Part shown: in pieces, positions 9,372 through 17,393 of the stretch
Layout: every line of letters starts with the position of its first letter
Position numbering within the stretch: the stretch's first letter is position 1
From: a virus
Direction: 5' to 3' (one strand)
DNA: 42,251 nt
IMG/VR virus record: IMGVR_UViG_3300020438_000083
Location: 1-42,251 of that record
Position numbers and translations under genes: made by a program
Notes under the pieces: model-generated
The model's database searches: none
Seen by the model: the letters and a program-made list of their open reading frames with translations, nothing else
Told to the model about the DNA's origin: nothing

Positions 9372-9689
9372 ATGAAAGATAAAAAGCAAGAACCAGAATT
9401 AATAGGAACAGAAACAGATTACATCCAGGATGGCGATAGAGTTACCAGGAAGCACACTCAAGAAATAACTAACTCTTTTATCACCGATTTAAGGAATGAA
9501 AGATTTAACAGTCAAAATAAATTCCAGCGTGAAGGCGAATACATGAAAGTCGCTTCAATACCCGTAGTAATACATGAGAAGTGGTTAAGAGAAGGCTTTG
9601 ACTTATTTAAAGAGCCACACAAGAAAGTCATAGCTAAACTAAAGCATGAAAACCTTGACGCATTTATAGCAACGTCTAAGAAACTATAG
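9372..9689 (+). CDS. Conserved-type phage protein between capsid and adaptor, unknown
   Basis: The product is 105 residues, polar and lysine-rich, with no membrane segment. It begins KDKKQEPELIGTETDYIQDG, and a helical end reads LKHENLDAFIATSKKL. It has GGAAG upstream and lies just after the capsid terminator, 12 bases before the adaptor gene. I do not recognise a family. Position suggests a head-completion or tail-related role, but this is inference only. Confidence 0.7.
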   Translation: MKDKKQEPELIGTETDYIQDGDRVTRKHTQEITNSFITDLRNERFNSQNKFQREGEYMKVASIPVVIHEKWLREGFDLFKEPHKKVIAKLKHENLDAFIATSKKL

Positions 9690-9701
9690 CAGGAAAACAA
9701 T

Positions 9702-10346
9702 ATGAATTACGGTGAAATCAGGACTCATTTTAAAGAGCTATTGAACCGCAGTGATATCACACAAGAATTAATTACCTTGTTTATTGAGCAGGGAAATCAG
9801 CGTATAGCTCGTGTCCTAAGAGTTCCTGCAATGGAGCATAGAGAGATTTACGCTATGTCTAGCACAGGGACATCTGAAATTTATGTTCCTAATGTGTTTT
9901 TAGAAACAATTGATATGTATCACAGTGGCGGTAATGTTTTAGATAGAATACCAATGTCTAAAATGGCAGCCTTAAGAAGTAACGGACATAACGGTGAGCC
10001 TGAGTTTTACGCCAGGCAGCAAGGTAAGTTTTTAATTTATCCATATCCTCAGTCAGGGACTATTACGCTTAACTACTACGGTGAGTTTGAGTCTCTTTAT
10101 GACAATGGAGTATCTTACAGCTCTATAACAGATAACAACAATGAAACCACACTAACTAAAATAGCACCAGATTTACTTATTTATGCTGCATTAAGTTATG
10201 CTGCAATATATTACTTGGACGAAAGAGAAATAACTTTTGAAGAGAAATATCAAATGCTTTTGGCTGAGTTACAAAGCCAGGGAGATGACCAGGAAATCAG
10301 CGGTGGTACTCAAGTAATAAACCCAGCGTATTCGTATGAGGATTGA
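9702..10346 (+). CDS. Head-tail adaptor protein, SU10-like
   Basis: This 214-residue protein begins MNYGEIRTHFKELLNRSDIT and contains FIEQGNQRIARVLRVPAMEHR and a later FLIYPYPQSGTITLNYYGEF. That pattern is typical of the adaptor family that includes the SU10 adaptor, with a helical N-terminal part and a beta insertion. It would bind below the portal ring and connect the tail nozzle. The pairing with an SU10-type capsid supports the call. Ribosome site AGGAAAA precedes the ATG. Confidence 0.8.
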   Translation: MNYGEIRTHFKELLNRSDITQELITLFIEQGNQRIARVLRVPAMEHREIYAMSSTGTSEIYVPNVFLETIDMYHSGGNVLDRIPMSKMAALRSNGHNGEPEFYARQQGKFLIYPYPQSGTITLNYYGEFESLYDNGVSYSSITDNNNETTLTKIAPDLLIYAALSYAAIYYLDEREITFEEKYQMLLAELQSQGDDQEISGGTQVINPAYSYED

Positions 10347-10349
10347 TAG

Positions 10350-12371
10350 ATGACTACAAGCTTTTTCGTAAACAACGGAGGTAATACTTCTGCACGAGAG
10401 ACAATCTCTGCTGATCTTACTGCCTCTACAAATTCAAAGAATGATGCAGAAAAATATGCAGTACACCCGGAAGATGCAACCTACACTTTAAGCGATGGAG
10501 TAACCACGGGAAAGAGTGCTCTGCATTACCAGGCAAAAGCAGAAGACAGCCAACTAGCTGCTGCTCAGTCTGAGGCAAACGCAAGTGCTTCGGCAGGAAT
10601 AGCAAACGCTGCTAAACTTGCAGCTCAGGCAGCAGAAGCAGCCGTGTCAAGTGCATCCTCTGGATATGTTACTGAAACTGGAAGCCAGACAATTAGTGGT
10701 GTCAAAACCTTTACAACTAACCCGGTGTTTAGCTCTGGATTAACAGTGGCATCTCTTGTTTCAAATGGGGCAGTTACTCCCGATAGTATTGGCATGGCTG
10801 ACGGTAAAATAATAGGCTTTGGTGCTTCTGAGGATAGAGGTAATAACTGGAATGGTGTTGCTCAAGGTAATCACTTTGACTTAGAAATACGTCACGATGG
10901 TTCTAATAGTTACATTAAAGACTTTGGCACTGGTAATCTTGCTATTGAGGCGGCTGATTTATCATTAAGAGATGACAGTAATAATAGACGAGTTTATTGT
11001 ACTGACGGTGCTAGTGGTTCGGTTGCTTTATATTATGGTGATAGCTCAAGTGGCTCTAAGCTAGACACAGCTAATACAGGTGTAAACGTAACAGGTAAAT
11101 TAACATCTTCAAGCGGTATAGACATAACCGGCGAAATCAAAGGCGATACGCTTGATATTGACGGTGCAGTAGATATTGATACAGGCAATAGTAACTTCGA
11201 TGTCAACACTGGCTCTGGTGTTGCGTTCTTTACGTCATCTAACATTGCAAGACAGTTTATAATAACGTGCGAGAACGCTACTGACACCGCAGCACCGGAC
11301 TTAGTATTAAGAAGAAAAGGCTTAGTTTCTGGCGATGAGAATTATAGTGCAGGTAATATACGTTTTGAAGCCCCAGTAAACGAGACAGATACAAACTCTA
11401 ACGAATACACTACGGGTATGCCTTATGCAATCATACAGTCACAGGTTAAAGATAACGCAGCCGGTTTAAACACTAGAGCTGATGCTGATGCTGTACTGAG
11501 ATTTCTTGTGCAAGACGGTGACAACACAGCGGCAAACAAAGAACCTTCTGAGAAGTTAGAGATTCATAAGGACGGTATAACCGTAACAGGCACTATAACT
11601 GCTGATGGCCTTACAATGCTAGACAGCGAAAAAATTACTCTAGGTACTGGTGGTGATTTAGAAATTTATCATGATGGTTCAGATTCTATTATTACAGAAG
11701 CTGGAAGCGGTACTGGTGATCTTTTAATACGAGGCAATAACTTAAAGCTACAAAAAGGTGACGGTGCTGAAGATTATTTAGTAGCCACTATGAATGGTAG
11801 TGTAGCTATAAAGCATGATAGTGCTACAAAACTAGAAACATCAAGCGGTGGCATAACCGTAACAGGCACAGCCTCATCCGATAAAGTTGAAGTAGGTAGC
11901 CCGGTAACAACAGGAGCAGCCGTTTTAGCGGTTGAAGCTGACACAAGCTCGCTAAACCCAGTGTCAATTAGTAACAGCAGAAACACTGCATCTACAGATT
12001 ACTCAATTATATTTTATAGAAATACTAATATAGTTGGTTCTATACAAACAACCTTATCTGCAACTTCTTACCTGACAACCAGTGACTATCGTTTAAAAAA
12101 CAATGTTACATACGATTGGGATGCAACCACCAGGTTAAAGCAGCTTAAGCCTGCCAGGTTTGAATTTGTTTCTGAGCCAGGTGTAACTGTAGATGGCTTC
12201 CTGGCCCATGAGGTTAGCGGAGCAGTTCCTGAAGCCGTAACAGGAGTCAAGGATGAAACTGATGACGCAGGATATAATAAATACCAGGGAATTGATCAGT
12301 CTAAACTTGTTCCCTTGCTTGTAAAAACAATTCAAGAATTAGAAGCCAGGATAACAGCACTAGAATCATAA
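10350..12371 (+). CDS. Tail fibre protein with C-terminal S74 intramolecular chaperone
   Basis: The protein has 673 residues. Residues about 1-100 carry an Ala-rich coiled-coil stretch (SEANASASAGIANAAKLAAQ). The middle holds beta repeats of two kinds: GITVTGT-like strands, and LEIYHDGS...GTGDLLI / LEIRHDGS...GTGNLAI units. The last 100 residues are a peptidase S74 chaperone domain (TSDYRLKNNV, then DGFLAHEV and a helical end), which trimerises the fibre and normally cleaves itself off before the Ser-Asp. This is a likely host-recognition fibre. Two exact 17-base DNA repeats lie at 11577-11593 and 11853-11869 within the strand repeats. Confidence 0.9.
   Translation: MTTSFFVNNGGNTSARETISADLTASTNSKNDAEKYAVHPEDATYTLSDGVTTGKSALHYQAKAEDSQLAAAQSEANASASAGIANAAKLAAQAAEAAVSSASSGYVTETGSQTISGVKTFTTNPVFSSGLTVASLVSNGAVTPDSIGMADGKIIGFGASEDRGNNWNGVAQGNHFDLEIRHDGSNSYIKDFGTGNLAIEAADLSLRDDSNNRRVYCTDGASGSVALYYGDSSSGSKLDTANTGVNVTGKLTSSSGIDITGEIKGDTLDIDGAVDIDTGNSNFDVNTGSGVAFFTSSNIARQFIITCENATDTAAPDLVLRRKGLVSGDENYSAGNIRFEAPVNETDTNSNEYTTGMPYAIIQSQVKDNAAGLNTRADADAVLRFLVQDGDNTAANKEPSEKLEIHKDGITVTGTITADGLTMLDSEKITLGTGGDLEIYHDGSDSIITEAGSGTGDLLIRGNNLKLQKGDGAEDYLVATMNGSVAIKHDSATKLETSSGGITVTGTASSDKVEVGSPVTTGAAVLAVEADTSSLNPVSISNSRNTASTDYSIIFYRNTNIVGSIQTTLSATSYLTTSDYRLKNNVTYDWDATTRLKQLKPARFEFVSEPGVTVDGFLAHEVSGAVPEAVTGVKDETDDAGYNKYQGIDQSKLVPLLVKTIQELEARITALES
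11577..11869 (+). repeat. Direct repeat inside the tail fibre gene
   Basis: ATAACCGTAACAGGCAC occurs at 11577-11593 and again at 11853-11869, in frame and encoding the repeated ITVTGT strand. Such in-frame repeats could allow deletion or exchange of fibre modules. Confidence 0.8.
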
Positions 12372-12393
12372 TTTACTAATAGGAACAAAAGTA

Positions 12394-12690
12394 ATGTTGA
12401 AATTAATACCAGGTCAGCCGGTTAGACCAGCAATGGGCGATGGAAGCCGGGGTGTAATACAAATACACACGGACACCGAAGATATATCTATCTACGGAAG
12501 CGTAGACAACCTTTATTATACGTTGATAAAAAACTACCCGGCCAACACTGATTTAATTGAGTCTGTTGAGCTTTGTCCGTTCATGGTAGCAACAAACGAT
12601 ACAGCACAGTTAGTTGCAACCGCATCCTTGTCTGTAGGCACGTTTGGCTCTAGTTGGGCTAGACTTGCGGAGACTAGGGGGCGTACATGA
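12394..12690 (+). CDS. Small beta-rich virion-associated protein, unknown
   Basis: The product is 98 residues with beta-strand-like patches (GVIQIHTDTEDISIYGSVDN) and no cysteine pairs or membrane segment. It lies between two fibre genes and ends in the ATGA overlap with the next gene, so it is translationally coupled to it. A fibre connector or decoration role is plausible from context but not shown. Confidence 0.65.
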   Translation: MLKLIPGQPVRPAMGDGSRGVIQIHTDTEDISIYGSVDNLYYTLIKNYPANTDLIESVELCPFMVATNDTAQLVATASLSVGTFGSSWARLAETRGRT

Positions 12691-13682
12691 TAAGTAGTTT
12701 GATTGCAGGATCAGAGCTTACTCGTACCGATAATTTACTATCGCTTTCAGCTAATGCATTAGAAATCACTTCCGATGATAACAGTGCTTTAGCTATGCCG
12801 ATTTTATCTTTGTATAAAGACAGTAGCATCTCTACAGCCGGAGACATTATTGGAGGCGTTAGATTCTTCGGAAACAACGGCACTTCTAAAAAGTTCTTTG
12901 GAGGCATAACCTGTGAAGTAAAGCAGTTCTGGAATAATAACTCAGGTAGTGGTTCTCCTAGCGATAGCGAAGAGACAGGAAAAATATCTTTTAAAATGCC
13001 AAGGGGAGACGGATGGGTTTCTGATGGCATTCCCTCTGCGGTTATTACAGATGTTACAGGAACAATACCTGGTGTAAGTAACGCAGGTACTTATGACCAC
13101 GAAATAATGTTTCTTGATGAGACGGGTGTAACTGTTAAAGGACAGAATGGACTGCGTGTTTACACAGGAGAAGCATATACACTTCAACTCGGCAACATAA
13201 AGTTTCAACCTGACGGCAGTAACGCAGGAACAATAGTTGTTCCCAATTCAAACGGCATGATGGTTGTGGGACAAAGGGATAGCAACGGCAACGTATATCT
13301 TACTGACTCTATAATTAACGGTATTGAGGCTACTCCAACAACATTCTTAATAACCGATGCACAAACTTCATATTCTATGACTAGAAATAGAAAGTATATT
13401 AACTCATACGAAACTGCTGCTAATACATTTGTTCTTCCAACGCTAAGCACTACAGGACAAATGATAACTGTCATCAATGCTTCGTCTACACAAAACTTAA
13501 ATGTCGATAGAAATACAAACAGCTTGTCTGTAAGAGCTGCAAATGCCGGTAGCGGTTTAACCCAAATTAACACTAATAACGTGACAATAGCTAAAGGCGG
13601 TGTGGCTGAATTTGTTTATGTTGGTACTGTAGGACAGTCTGACGCTGACGAGGTTGTAGTCTATGGGTCTGGTGTTTCATAG
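12687..13682 (+). CDS. Putative tail fibre or tail-associated protein
   Basis: This 331-residue protein is rich in Gly, Ser, Thr and Asn, with fibre-like beta segments throughout (SKKFFGGITCEVKQFWNNN; GTIVVPNSNGMMVVGQ). The C-terminus has a compact strand-rich domain ending DADEVVVYGSGVS, of the kind seen at the ends of several phage fibres. It is coupled to the preceding gene by ATGA. It sits in the fibre cluster after the S74 fibre. I do not recognise an exact family. Confidence 0.65.
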   Translation: MISSLIAGSELTRTDNLLSLSANALEITSDDNSALAMPILSLYKDSSISTAGDIIGGVRFFGNNGTSKKFFGGITCEVKQFWNNNSGSGSPSDSEETGKISFKMPRGDGWVSDGIPSAVITDVTGTIPGVSNAGTYDHEIMFLDETGVTVKGQNGLRVYTGEAYTLQLGNIKFQPDGSNAGTIVVPNSNGMMVVGQRDSNGNVYLTDSIINGIEATPTTFLITDAQTSYSMTRNRKYINSYETAANTFVLPTLSTTGQMITVINASSTQNLNVDRNTNSLSVRAANAGSGLTQINTNNVTIAKGGVAEFVYVGTVGQSDADEVVVYGSGVS

Positions 13683-13690
13683 GAGGTATT

Positions 13691-14200
13691 ATGTTTAACA
13701 CTGGATTAATCTCTGCATCCGGTAGAGCTATTTATAGATCTGCTAGAGTAACTGATAAGTTTGGAACCAGGAACGGCTACCTTGCTACACTTTCAAGCAA
13801 TACTCATCCCCAAACTGGCGAAGATGGGACCTCGGCAGACACTGTAATTAGGTGGGGAAACATAACAAATAGAGACAATGCTTTTGTCATCAACGGTAAT
13901 TACCACAGGTGCTTACAGTGGTCAGAAAACCTTGCAAGCTATTACTTTACATTAAGTAACCCGGCCAGCTTAAATGTTACTCTTTCTCAGAACAGCTTTA
14001 CTACGCTTAGAACTGCCCTGGGAACAATGCCAACCTCACAGGCTGTTAGCTGCTTTACTGCCGGTTCTGGAGATTTACAGTTCACTAGGTGGACCTGGAC
14101 GCTAGGGCAGAATGGTTTTAGCACCAATATTATGGCTTTAACTTCTTCAACCGATGCTGCGGCAGGTAATTATAAATATGACTTTGTGAGTATAGAGTAG
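13691..14200 (+). CDS. Fibre-cluster protein, unknown
   Basis: The product is 169 residues, rich in Asn, Ser, Thr and aromatic residues, with no hydrophobic segment. A very strong ribosome site (AGGAGGT) suggests high expression. It lies in the fibre cluster between a probable tail protein and another unknown. It could be a head decoration or receptor-binding tip protein. No family motif is recognised. Confidence 0.65.
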   Translation: MFNTGLISASGRAIYRSARVTDKFGTRNGYLATLSSNTHPQTGEDGTSADTVIRWGNITNRDNAFVINGNYHRCLQWSENLASYYFTLSNPASLNVTLSQNSFTTLRTALGTMPTSQAVSCFTAGSGDLQFTRWTWTLGQNGFSTNIMALTSSTDAAAGNYKYDFVSIE

Positions 14201-14203
14201 ACC

Positions 14204-14659
14204 ATGCATACATTACATAGAATAACTCAAATTGACGATGCAGCTTTTGTTAGTATGTATGAAGGTAATAAAAGCCAGCTTACAGCTAACATTGGATATG
14301 ACAACATAGATGTCTTTAAAGCAACTTTTAATGCTCCAGATCCTGACGATTTACTTTTTAAATCTCTTGATGAAAACCAGGAGGTGTCAGGTTATTTTAT
14401 TGGGGAACCATCAGCAGATAATACAGCTTATATGTATAACATGATAACGAAAGCGTCTGATACGTTACCATTAACTGTTGAAAAAAGTGCTGACATACTG
14501 AAAAGCCTCGGCTTTGTTAACGTGGAGTTTTGCGTAAAGAAAGGCACAGGTACTTATGACTACACGAAAGCTAGTATGAGCCGAGAAGATTTATACCAGT
14601 TTATTAGCGAAAGCACAGAAGTCGAAGGCTATTGCCGGGTAAAACTTTTATTAATCTAA
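14204..14659 (+). CDS. Fibre-cluster protein, possible fibre assembly factor, unknown
   Basis: The product is 151 residues, soluble and mixed alpha/beta, with acidic patches (FNAPDPDDLLFKSLDENQ). It starts three bases after the previous gene and is the last gene before the lysis cassette. Small proteins after fibre genes often act as fibre assembly chaperones, but that is only an analogy here. Confidence 0.65.
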   Translation: MHTLHRITQIDDAAFVSMYEGNKSQLTANIGYDNIDVFKATFNAPDPDDLLFKSLDENQEVSGYFIGEPSADNTAYMYNMITKASDTLPLTVEKSADILKSLGFVNVEFCVKKGTGTYDYTKASMSREDLYQFISESTEVEGYCRVKLLLI

Positions 14660-14669
14660 AGGATTAAAT

Positions 14670-14858
14670 ATGTCAGACGAAGATACAAAGGCAATGCAGG
14701 AGATAAAGGCACACGAACGTGAGTGTGCTGTAAGGTGGGCAAACCTAAACAAAAGAATGGAAGAAGGTAATGCCCGATTTATTAGATTGGAGGGCATGAT
14801 ACTTGGCTTATATATACTACTTATTACTGCTGGCGTTATTGACCGTTTCATCAGCTAA
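14670..14858 (+). CDS. Small membrane protein with C-terminal transmembrane helix (XhlA/holin-associated-like)
   Basis: The product is 62 residues. A charged helical N-terminal part (residues 1-40) is followed by one hydrophobic helix, MILGLYILLITAGVI, and a short tail. This resembles small hemolysin XhlA-type or holin-associated phage proteins. It opens the lysis cassette. Its last 56 bases also encode the signal peptide of the next gene in another frame. The ribosome site is AAGGATTAAAT. Confidence 0.7.
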   Translation: MSDEDTKAMQEIKAHERECAVRWANLNKRMEEGNARFIRLEGMILGLYILLITAGVIDRFIS

Positions 14859-15369
14859 CGCAAACGATGCTGACCTGGGAGACTTCTCAACGAACCAGCA
14901 AGCAGACACAATAACAACAGAAACAACGACTACGGTTAATCAGACTGGTACTCCTGTCAACACAGCGGTCTCTCCTAGTGCTCCAAGTTATAACCAGGAT
15001 GTTTGTGTTATATCTAGCGGCGTAGGTGCTCAGACGTTGCAGATCGGATTGTCTTTCGGTCGTACAACTACTGATGAAGTCTGTCAGCTTTTAAAGCTTT
15101 CTCGACAACTGAGTGACCTTAATCTTAAGGTAGCAGCCGCAAGCGTTCTTTGCCAGCACCCAATTGTGTTTCACGCAATGATGGACGCAAAAACGCCTTG
15201 CCCTATTCACGGGCTCATTGGAGAAGAAGCTATTGAACACTATAAAAAAGATCCTAAGCACGTCCCTGATCGTCCTCCCGTCTATCGTAATAGCGGAAAG
15301 TCAAAATGCCTACGATATGACTTCTCTAAGAAACGCTACGTCCGAGATAAATCATGTAATTCAGAATAA
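14803..15369 (+). CDS. Secreted cysteine-containing protein in lysis cassette
   Basis: The product is 188 residues starting at TTG 14803, eight bases after a GGAGGG ribosome site that lies inside the upstream gene. A clear signal peptide (YYLLLLALLTVSSANA, AxA cleavage type) is followed by a Thr-rich linker. A mature domain follows with six cysteines (VCVISSG, DEVCQLL, VLCQHP, TPCPIHG, KCLRYD, KSCNSE) that could form three disulfides in the periplasm. There is no lipobox, so it is not a standard o-spanin. Similar secreted proteins occur near lysis genes of other phages. The function is unknown. Confidence 0.75.
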   Translation: MAYIYYLLLLALLTVSSANANDADLGDFSTNQQADTITTETTTTVNQTGTPVNTAVSPSAPSYNQDVCVISSGVGAQTLQIGLSFGRTTTDEVCQLLKLSRQLSDLNLKVAAASVLCQHPIVFHAMMDAKTPCPIHGLIGEEAIEHYKKDPKHVPDRPPVYRNSGKSKCLRYDFSKKRYVRDKSCNSE

Positions 15370-16027
15370 AATCCAAGGCTTCGTAGGATTATCTACAATG
15401 ACAATGCCTGACGGATCGATGATGATCTTAGATCCAAGCACTGGCGATGAGTTTTTACTTACTCAGGATCAAGTAAACAACTTTAACCAGGCATACGAGG
15501 ACGGACTGGTAAACTCTACACCCGAAGCACTTGCCCTGGTTAAGCTGCAAGACATGATTGACATTGAGCAGGCAGAATATGAAGATCAGAAAGATGAGCT
15601 TCAGGAAGCCGCAAAAGAAATAGCTACTGTTACAGCAGTCGCCGGTATGCTTACTGATGCCGAAGCAACTCAAGAAACAAAGATTAACGCTGAGCAGTAT
15701 GCAACAGACAATGATCTTAGAGCTATTAGCCAGGACTCAGTTGATCAGTTTAACGTAAGCATCGGCGGAATGCTTGAGGCATCGATGACTAAGAATATGC
15801 TAGAGACATATGCATTAGACTCGGTGGTAATCGACACTATTGCAAATCAATTTATGCATACCGCAACTATCATGGATTTCTTTAACAACTCAGTAGTTTC
15901 TATTGATGCCTTAAATCACACACAACTTAACTTTGACTGGCAGCAGTCATCTGTAGGCGTTCAATCAGAAATGTATGGCGTTTACGGAATAAACCCAGAC
16001 TTAACTTTAGCGGAGTATTTACAATGA
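15233..16027 (+). CDS. Secreted protein of lysis cassette, unknown
   Basis: The chosen start is TTG 15233, nine bases after GGAG (15220-15223). It gives a textbook signal peptide (NTIKKILSTSLIVLPSIVIA) and 264 residues. A longer frame from TTG 15218 has no ribosome site. The mature part is acidic and largely helical (QKDELQEAAKEIATVTAVAG). The first 137 bases lie inside the preceding secreted-protein gene in another frame, and the end overlaps the next gene by four bases. I do not recognise a family. Export to the periplasm is the only function-related feature visible. Confidence 0.75.
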   Translation: MNTIKKILSTSLIVLPSIVIAESQNAYDMTSLRNATSEINHVIQNKIQGFVGLSTMTMPDGSMMILDPSTGDEFLLTQDQVNNFNQAYEDGLVNSTPEALALVKLQDMIDIEQAEYEDQKDELQEAAKEIATVTAVAGMLTDAEATQETKINAEQYATDNDLRAISQDSVDQFNVSIGGMLEASMTKNMLETYALDSVVIDTIANQFMHTATIMDFFNNSVVSIDALNHTQLNFDWQQSSVGVQSEMYGVYGINPDLTLAEYLQ

Positions 16028-16404
16028 AGCCACAAGATGTTGCCCTATGGGTAGGGCTTGCAAGTTCTATTGGAGGCGTAGCAGTAGGATATGGTACACT
16101 TAACGAAAAGGTAGCCACGTTAGAAAAATCTACTAACGCTACCCACTTAGAATCAAGATTAACTAAACTGGAGACGAGGATAGAAGATAATGACATTGGA
16201 CACATTGGTAAAGAAATTCAACAGTTGCGTGGAAACCTTGAAAACCTATCTAACCAGGTTGAAGGTATATCTATCCCTGATACAGGCGAAGTTAAATCAA
16301 GGCTATCTGTCCTTGAAACTCAAGTTGAAGACATTAAAGCGAGATCTAAAAGTCTTGGTAAAAAACTTGATACATTAAAAGATTCAACTAAACCATTACT
16401 ATAA
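16024..16404 (+). CDS. Membrane-anchored coiled-coil protein, i-spanin-like
   Basis: The product is 126 residues. An N-terminal hydrophobic helix (LWVGLASSIGGVAVGYG) is followed by a long charged coiled coil (residues about 28-115). This is the architecture of inner-membrane spanins (Rz), which span the periplasm and fuse membranes at lysis. It lies just before the lysozyme gene. No separate o-spanin lipoprotein is evident, so the role is inferred. Confidence 0.6.
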   Translation: MKPQDVALWVGLASSIGGVAVGYGTLNEKVATLEKSTNATHLESRLTKLETRIEDNDIGHIGKEIQQLRGNLENLSNQVEGISIPDTGEVKSRLSVLETQVEDIKARSKSLGKKLDTLKDSTKPLL

Positions 16405-16413
16405 GGAAAAAAG

Positions 16414-16449
16414 ATGGGATATAAAAAAGGTAAACCAAAAGGAAAGTAA
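16414..16449 (+). CDS. Possible 11-residue basic micropeptide
   Basis: A short frame encodes MGYKKGKPKGK, with TAAGGAAAAAAG just upstream and a stop one base before the lysozyme ATG. It may be a real micropeptide, or a leader that couples ribosomes to the lysozyme start. Without it the lysozyme gene would have only a distant, AG-rich ribosome site. Confidence 0.4.
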   Translation: MGYKKGKPKGK

Positions 16450-16450
16450 C

Positions 16451-16870
16451 ATGAATTACCAGCGACTAAAGCAGTCTCTAAAAAGACACGAGGGTGTACG
16501 AGATAGAATTTACAAATGCAGTGCCGGGTACAACACAATAGCGGTTGGGCATAATCTCGATACAATGCCGTTGTCAGGTAGAGTTATAGATTTAATTCTT
16601 GAAGACGATATAGAAATTGCAATCAGAGATATCAAACGTAACATCATGTACTTTGATGACCTCCCAGAAGAGGTTCAAGAAACTTTGGTAAATATGTGTT
16701 TTAACTTAGGGATCTCTAGGTTGCTGTTATTCAAAAATATGTTCGAGGCTATCCAGGAAGAAGACTGGTCCCGTGCAGCCGATGAAGCTTTGGACTCTAA
16801 ATGGGCCAAGCAAGTTGGCTATCGTGCAGAGGAACTTGCAGGAGTTCTTAGGAGGCAGGCTCATGCTTAA
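16451..16870 (+). CDS. Endolysin, T4-type lysozyme (GH24 muramidase)
   Basis: The 139-residue protein cleaves peptidoglycan at lysis. The catalytic Glu is E14 in RHEGVR, and the T4-like YK..AGYNTIAVGHNL segment follows. Spacing matches T4 lysozyme (Glu11, Asp20, Thr26) with E14, C23 and T29, so the Asp position is a Cys. Cys at this place is tolerated in T4 lysozyme and occurs in other phage muramidases. No signal peptide is seen, so release probably depends on the holin-like protein encoded next, whose start overlaps this stop by eight bases. Confidence 0.92.
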   Translation: MNYQRLKQSLKRHEGVRDRIYKCSAGYNTIAVGHNLDTMPLSGRVIDLILEDDIEIAIRDIKRNIMYFDDLPEEVQETLVNMCFNLGISRLLLFKNMFEAIQEEDWSRAADEALDSKWAKQVGYRAEELAGVLRRQAHA

Positions 16871-17258
16871 CTTAGGAACTGTTATTAATGCAGTAAGCGG
16901 AGTCGCCGGAAAATACATGGAAGGCCGCCAGATTAAGGCAAAAGCTAAAGCAGAAATAGAAGCTGCCCAGGTAAAGGCAAAGATCTCACAGATAGAACGT
17001 CAGGCGGCCTCAGAAGCCGACTACGACATGGAAGCTCTTAGGCAGACACAATACTCCTGGAAAGACGAAGTCGCTCTAGTGGTGATTCTGGCCCCTTTCG
17101 TGGGATCCTTCCTACCGTGGACTCAGGAGGCCGTAGCAAAGGGCTGGGTGCATTTAAACACTCACGCTCCCGAGTGGTATAGCTATACGTTTATGGCTGC
17201 CATAGCCGCTTCTATGGGCATTAGGTGGGCCGTAACTCAGTTTGGCGGTAAAAAGTAA
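16863..17258 (+). CDS. Holin-like membrane protein
   Basis: The 131-residue product uses ATG 16863 after AGGAGGCAGG, a strong ribosome site inside the lysozyme gene. An earlier in-frame ATG at 16773 lacks such a site. An N-terminal amphipathic or helical part (TVINAVSGVAGKYMEG, then Lys/Ala/Glu-rich) is followed by two hydrophobic helices, VALVVILAPFVGSFLPW and YTFMAAIAASMGIRWAV. This resembles the holins annotated in gene-transfer-agent and marine phage lysis cassettes. Location beside endolysin supports the call. Confidence 0.7.
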   Translation: MLNLGTVINAVSGVAGKYMEGRQIKAKAKAEIEAAQVKAKISQIERQAASEADYDMEALRQTQYSWKDEVALVVILAPFVGSFLPWTQEAVAKGWVHLNTHAPEWYSYTFMAAIAASMGIRWAVTQFGGKK

Positions 17259-17282
17259 ATAATACCATCCGTCCCTCATAAG

Positions 17283-17317
17283 CATCGATTCAGATAGTTG
17301 GATCGGTGTTTTTTCTT
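17283..17317 (+). terminator. Rho-independent terminator closing the late operon
   Basis: CATCGATTC (17283-17291) pairs with GGATCGGTG (17300-17308) over nine pairs, two of them G-U. The loop is eight bases and TTTTTTCTT follows. It lies 25 bases after the last lysis gene and before the integrase promoters. Confidence 0.85.
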
Positions 17318-17337
17318 GATATCCATTGACTTAGCTT

Positions 17338-17351
17338 AATTGTGTCCACCC
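17338..17351 (+). promoter_or_regulatory. Candidate phage RNA polymerase promoter, copy 1
   Basis: AATTGTGTCCACCC is identical to the copy at 19357-19370 and differs by one base from the copy at 29972-29985. All three are intergenic and on the coding strand. This copy follows the late terminator and precedes the integrase region. Confidence 0.65.
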
Positions 17352-17361
17352 TAGTGATTCC

Positions 17362-17389
17362 TTGACATACCGCTATAATCGACTATACT
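17362..17389 (+). promoter_or_regulatory. Sigma-70-type promoter upstream of integrase region
   Basis: TTGACA (17362-17367) and TATACT (17384-17389) are separated by 16 bases. The -35 box is perfect. An extra TATAAT at 17374-17379 is too close to pair with this -35. The host polymerase could use it before the phage polymerase is made. The attP-like site lies between it and the integrase gene. Confidence 0.65.
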
Positions 17390-17393
17390 TAAA

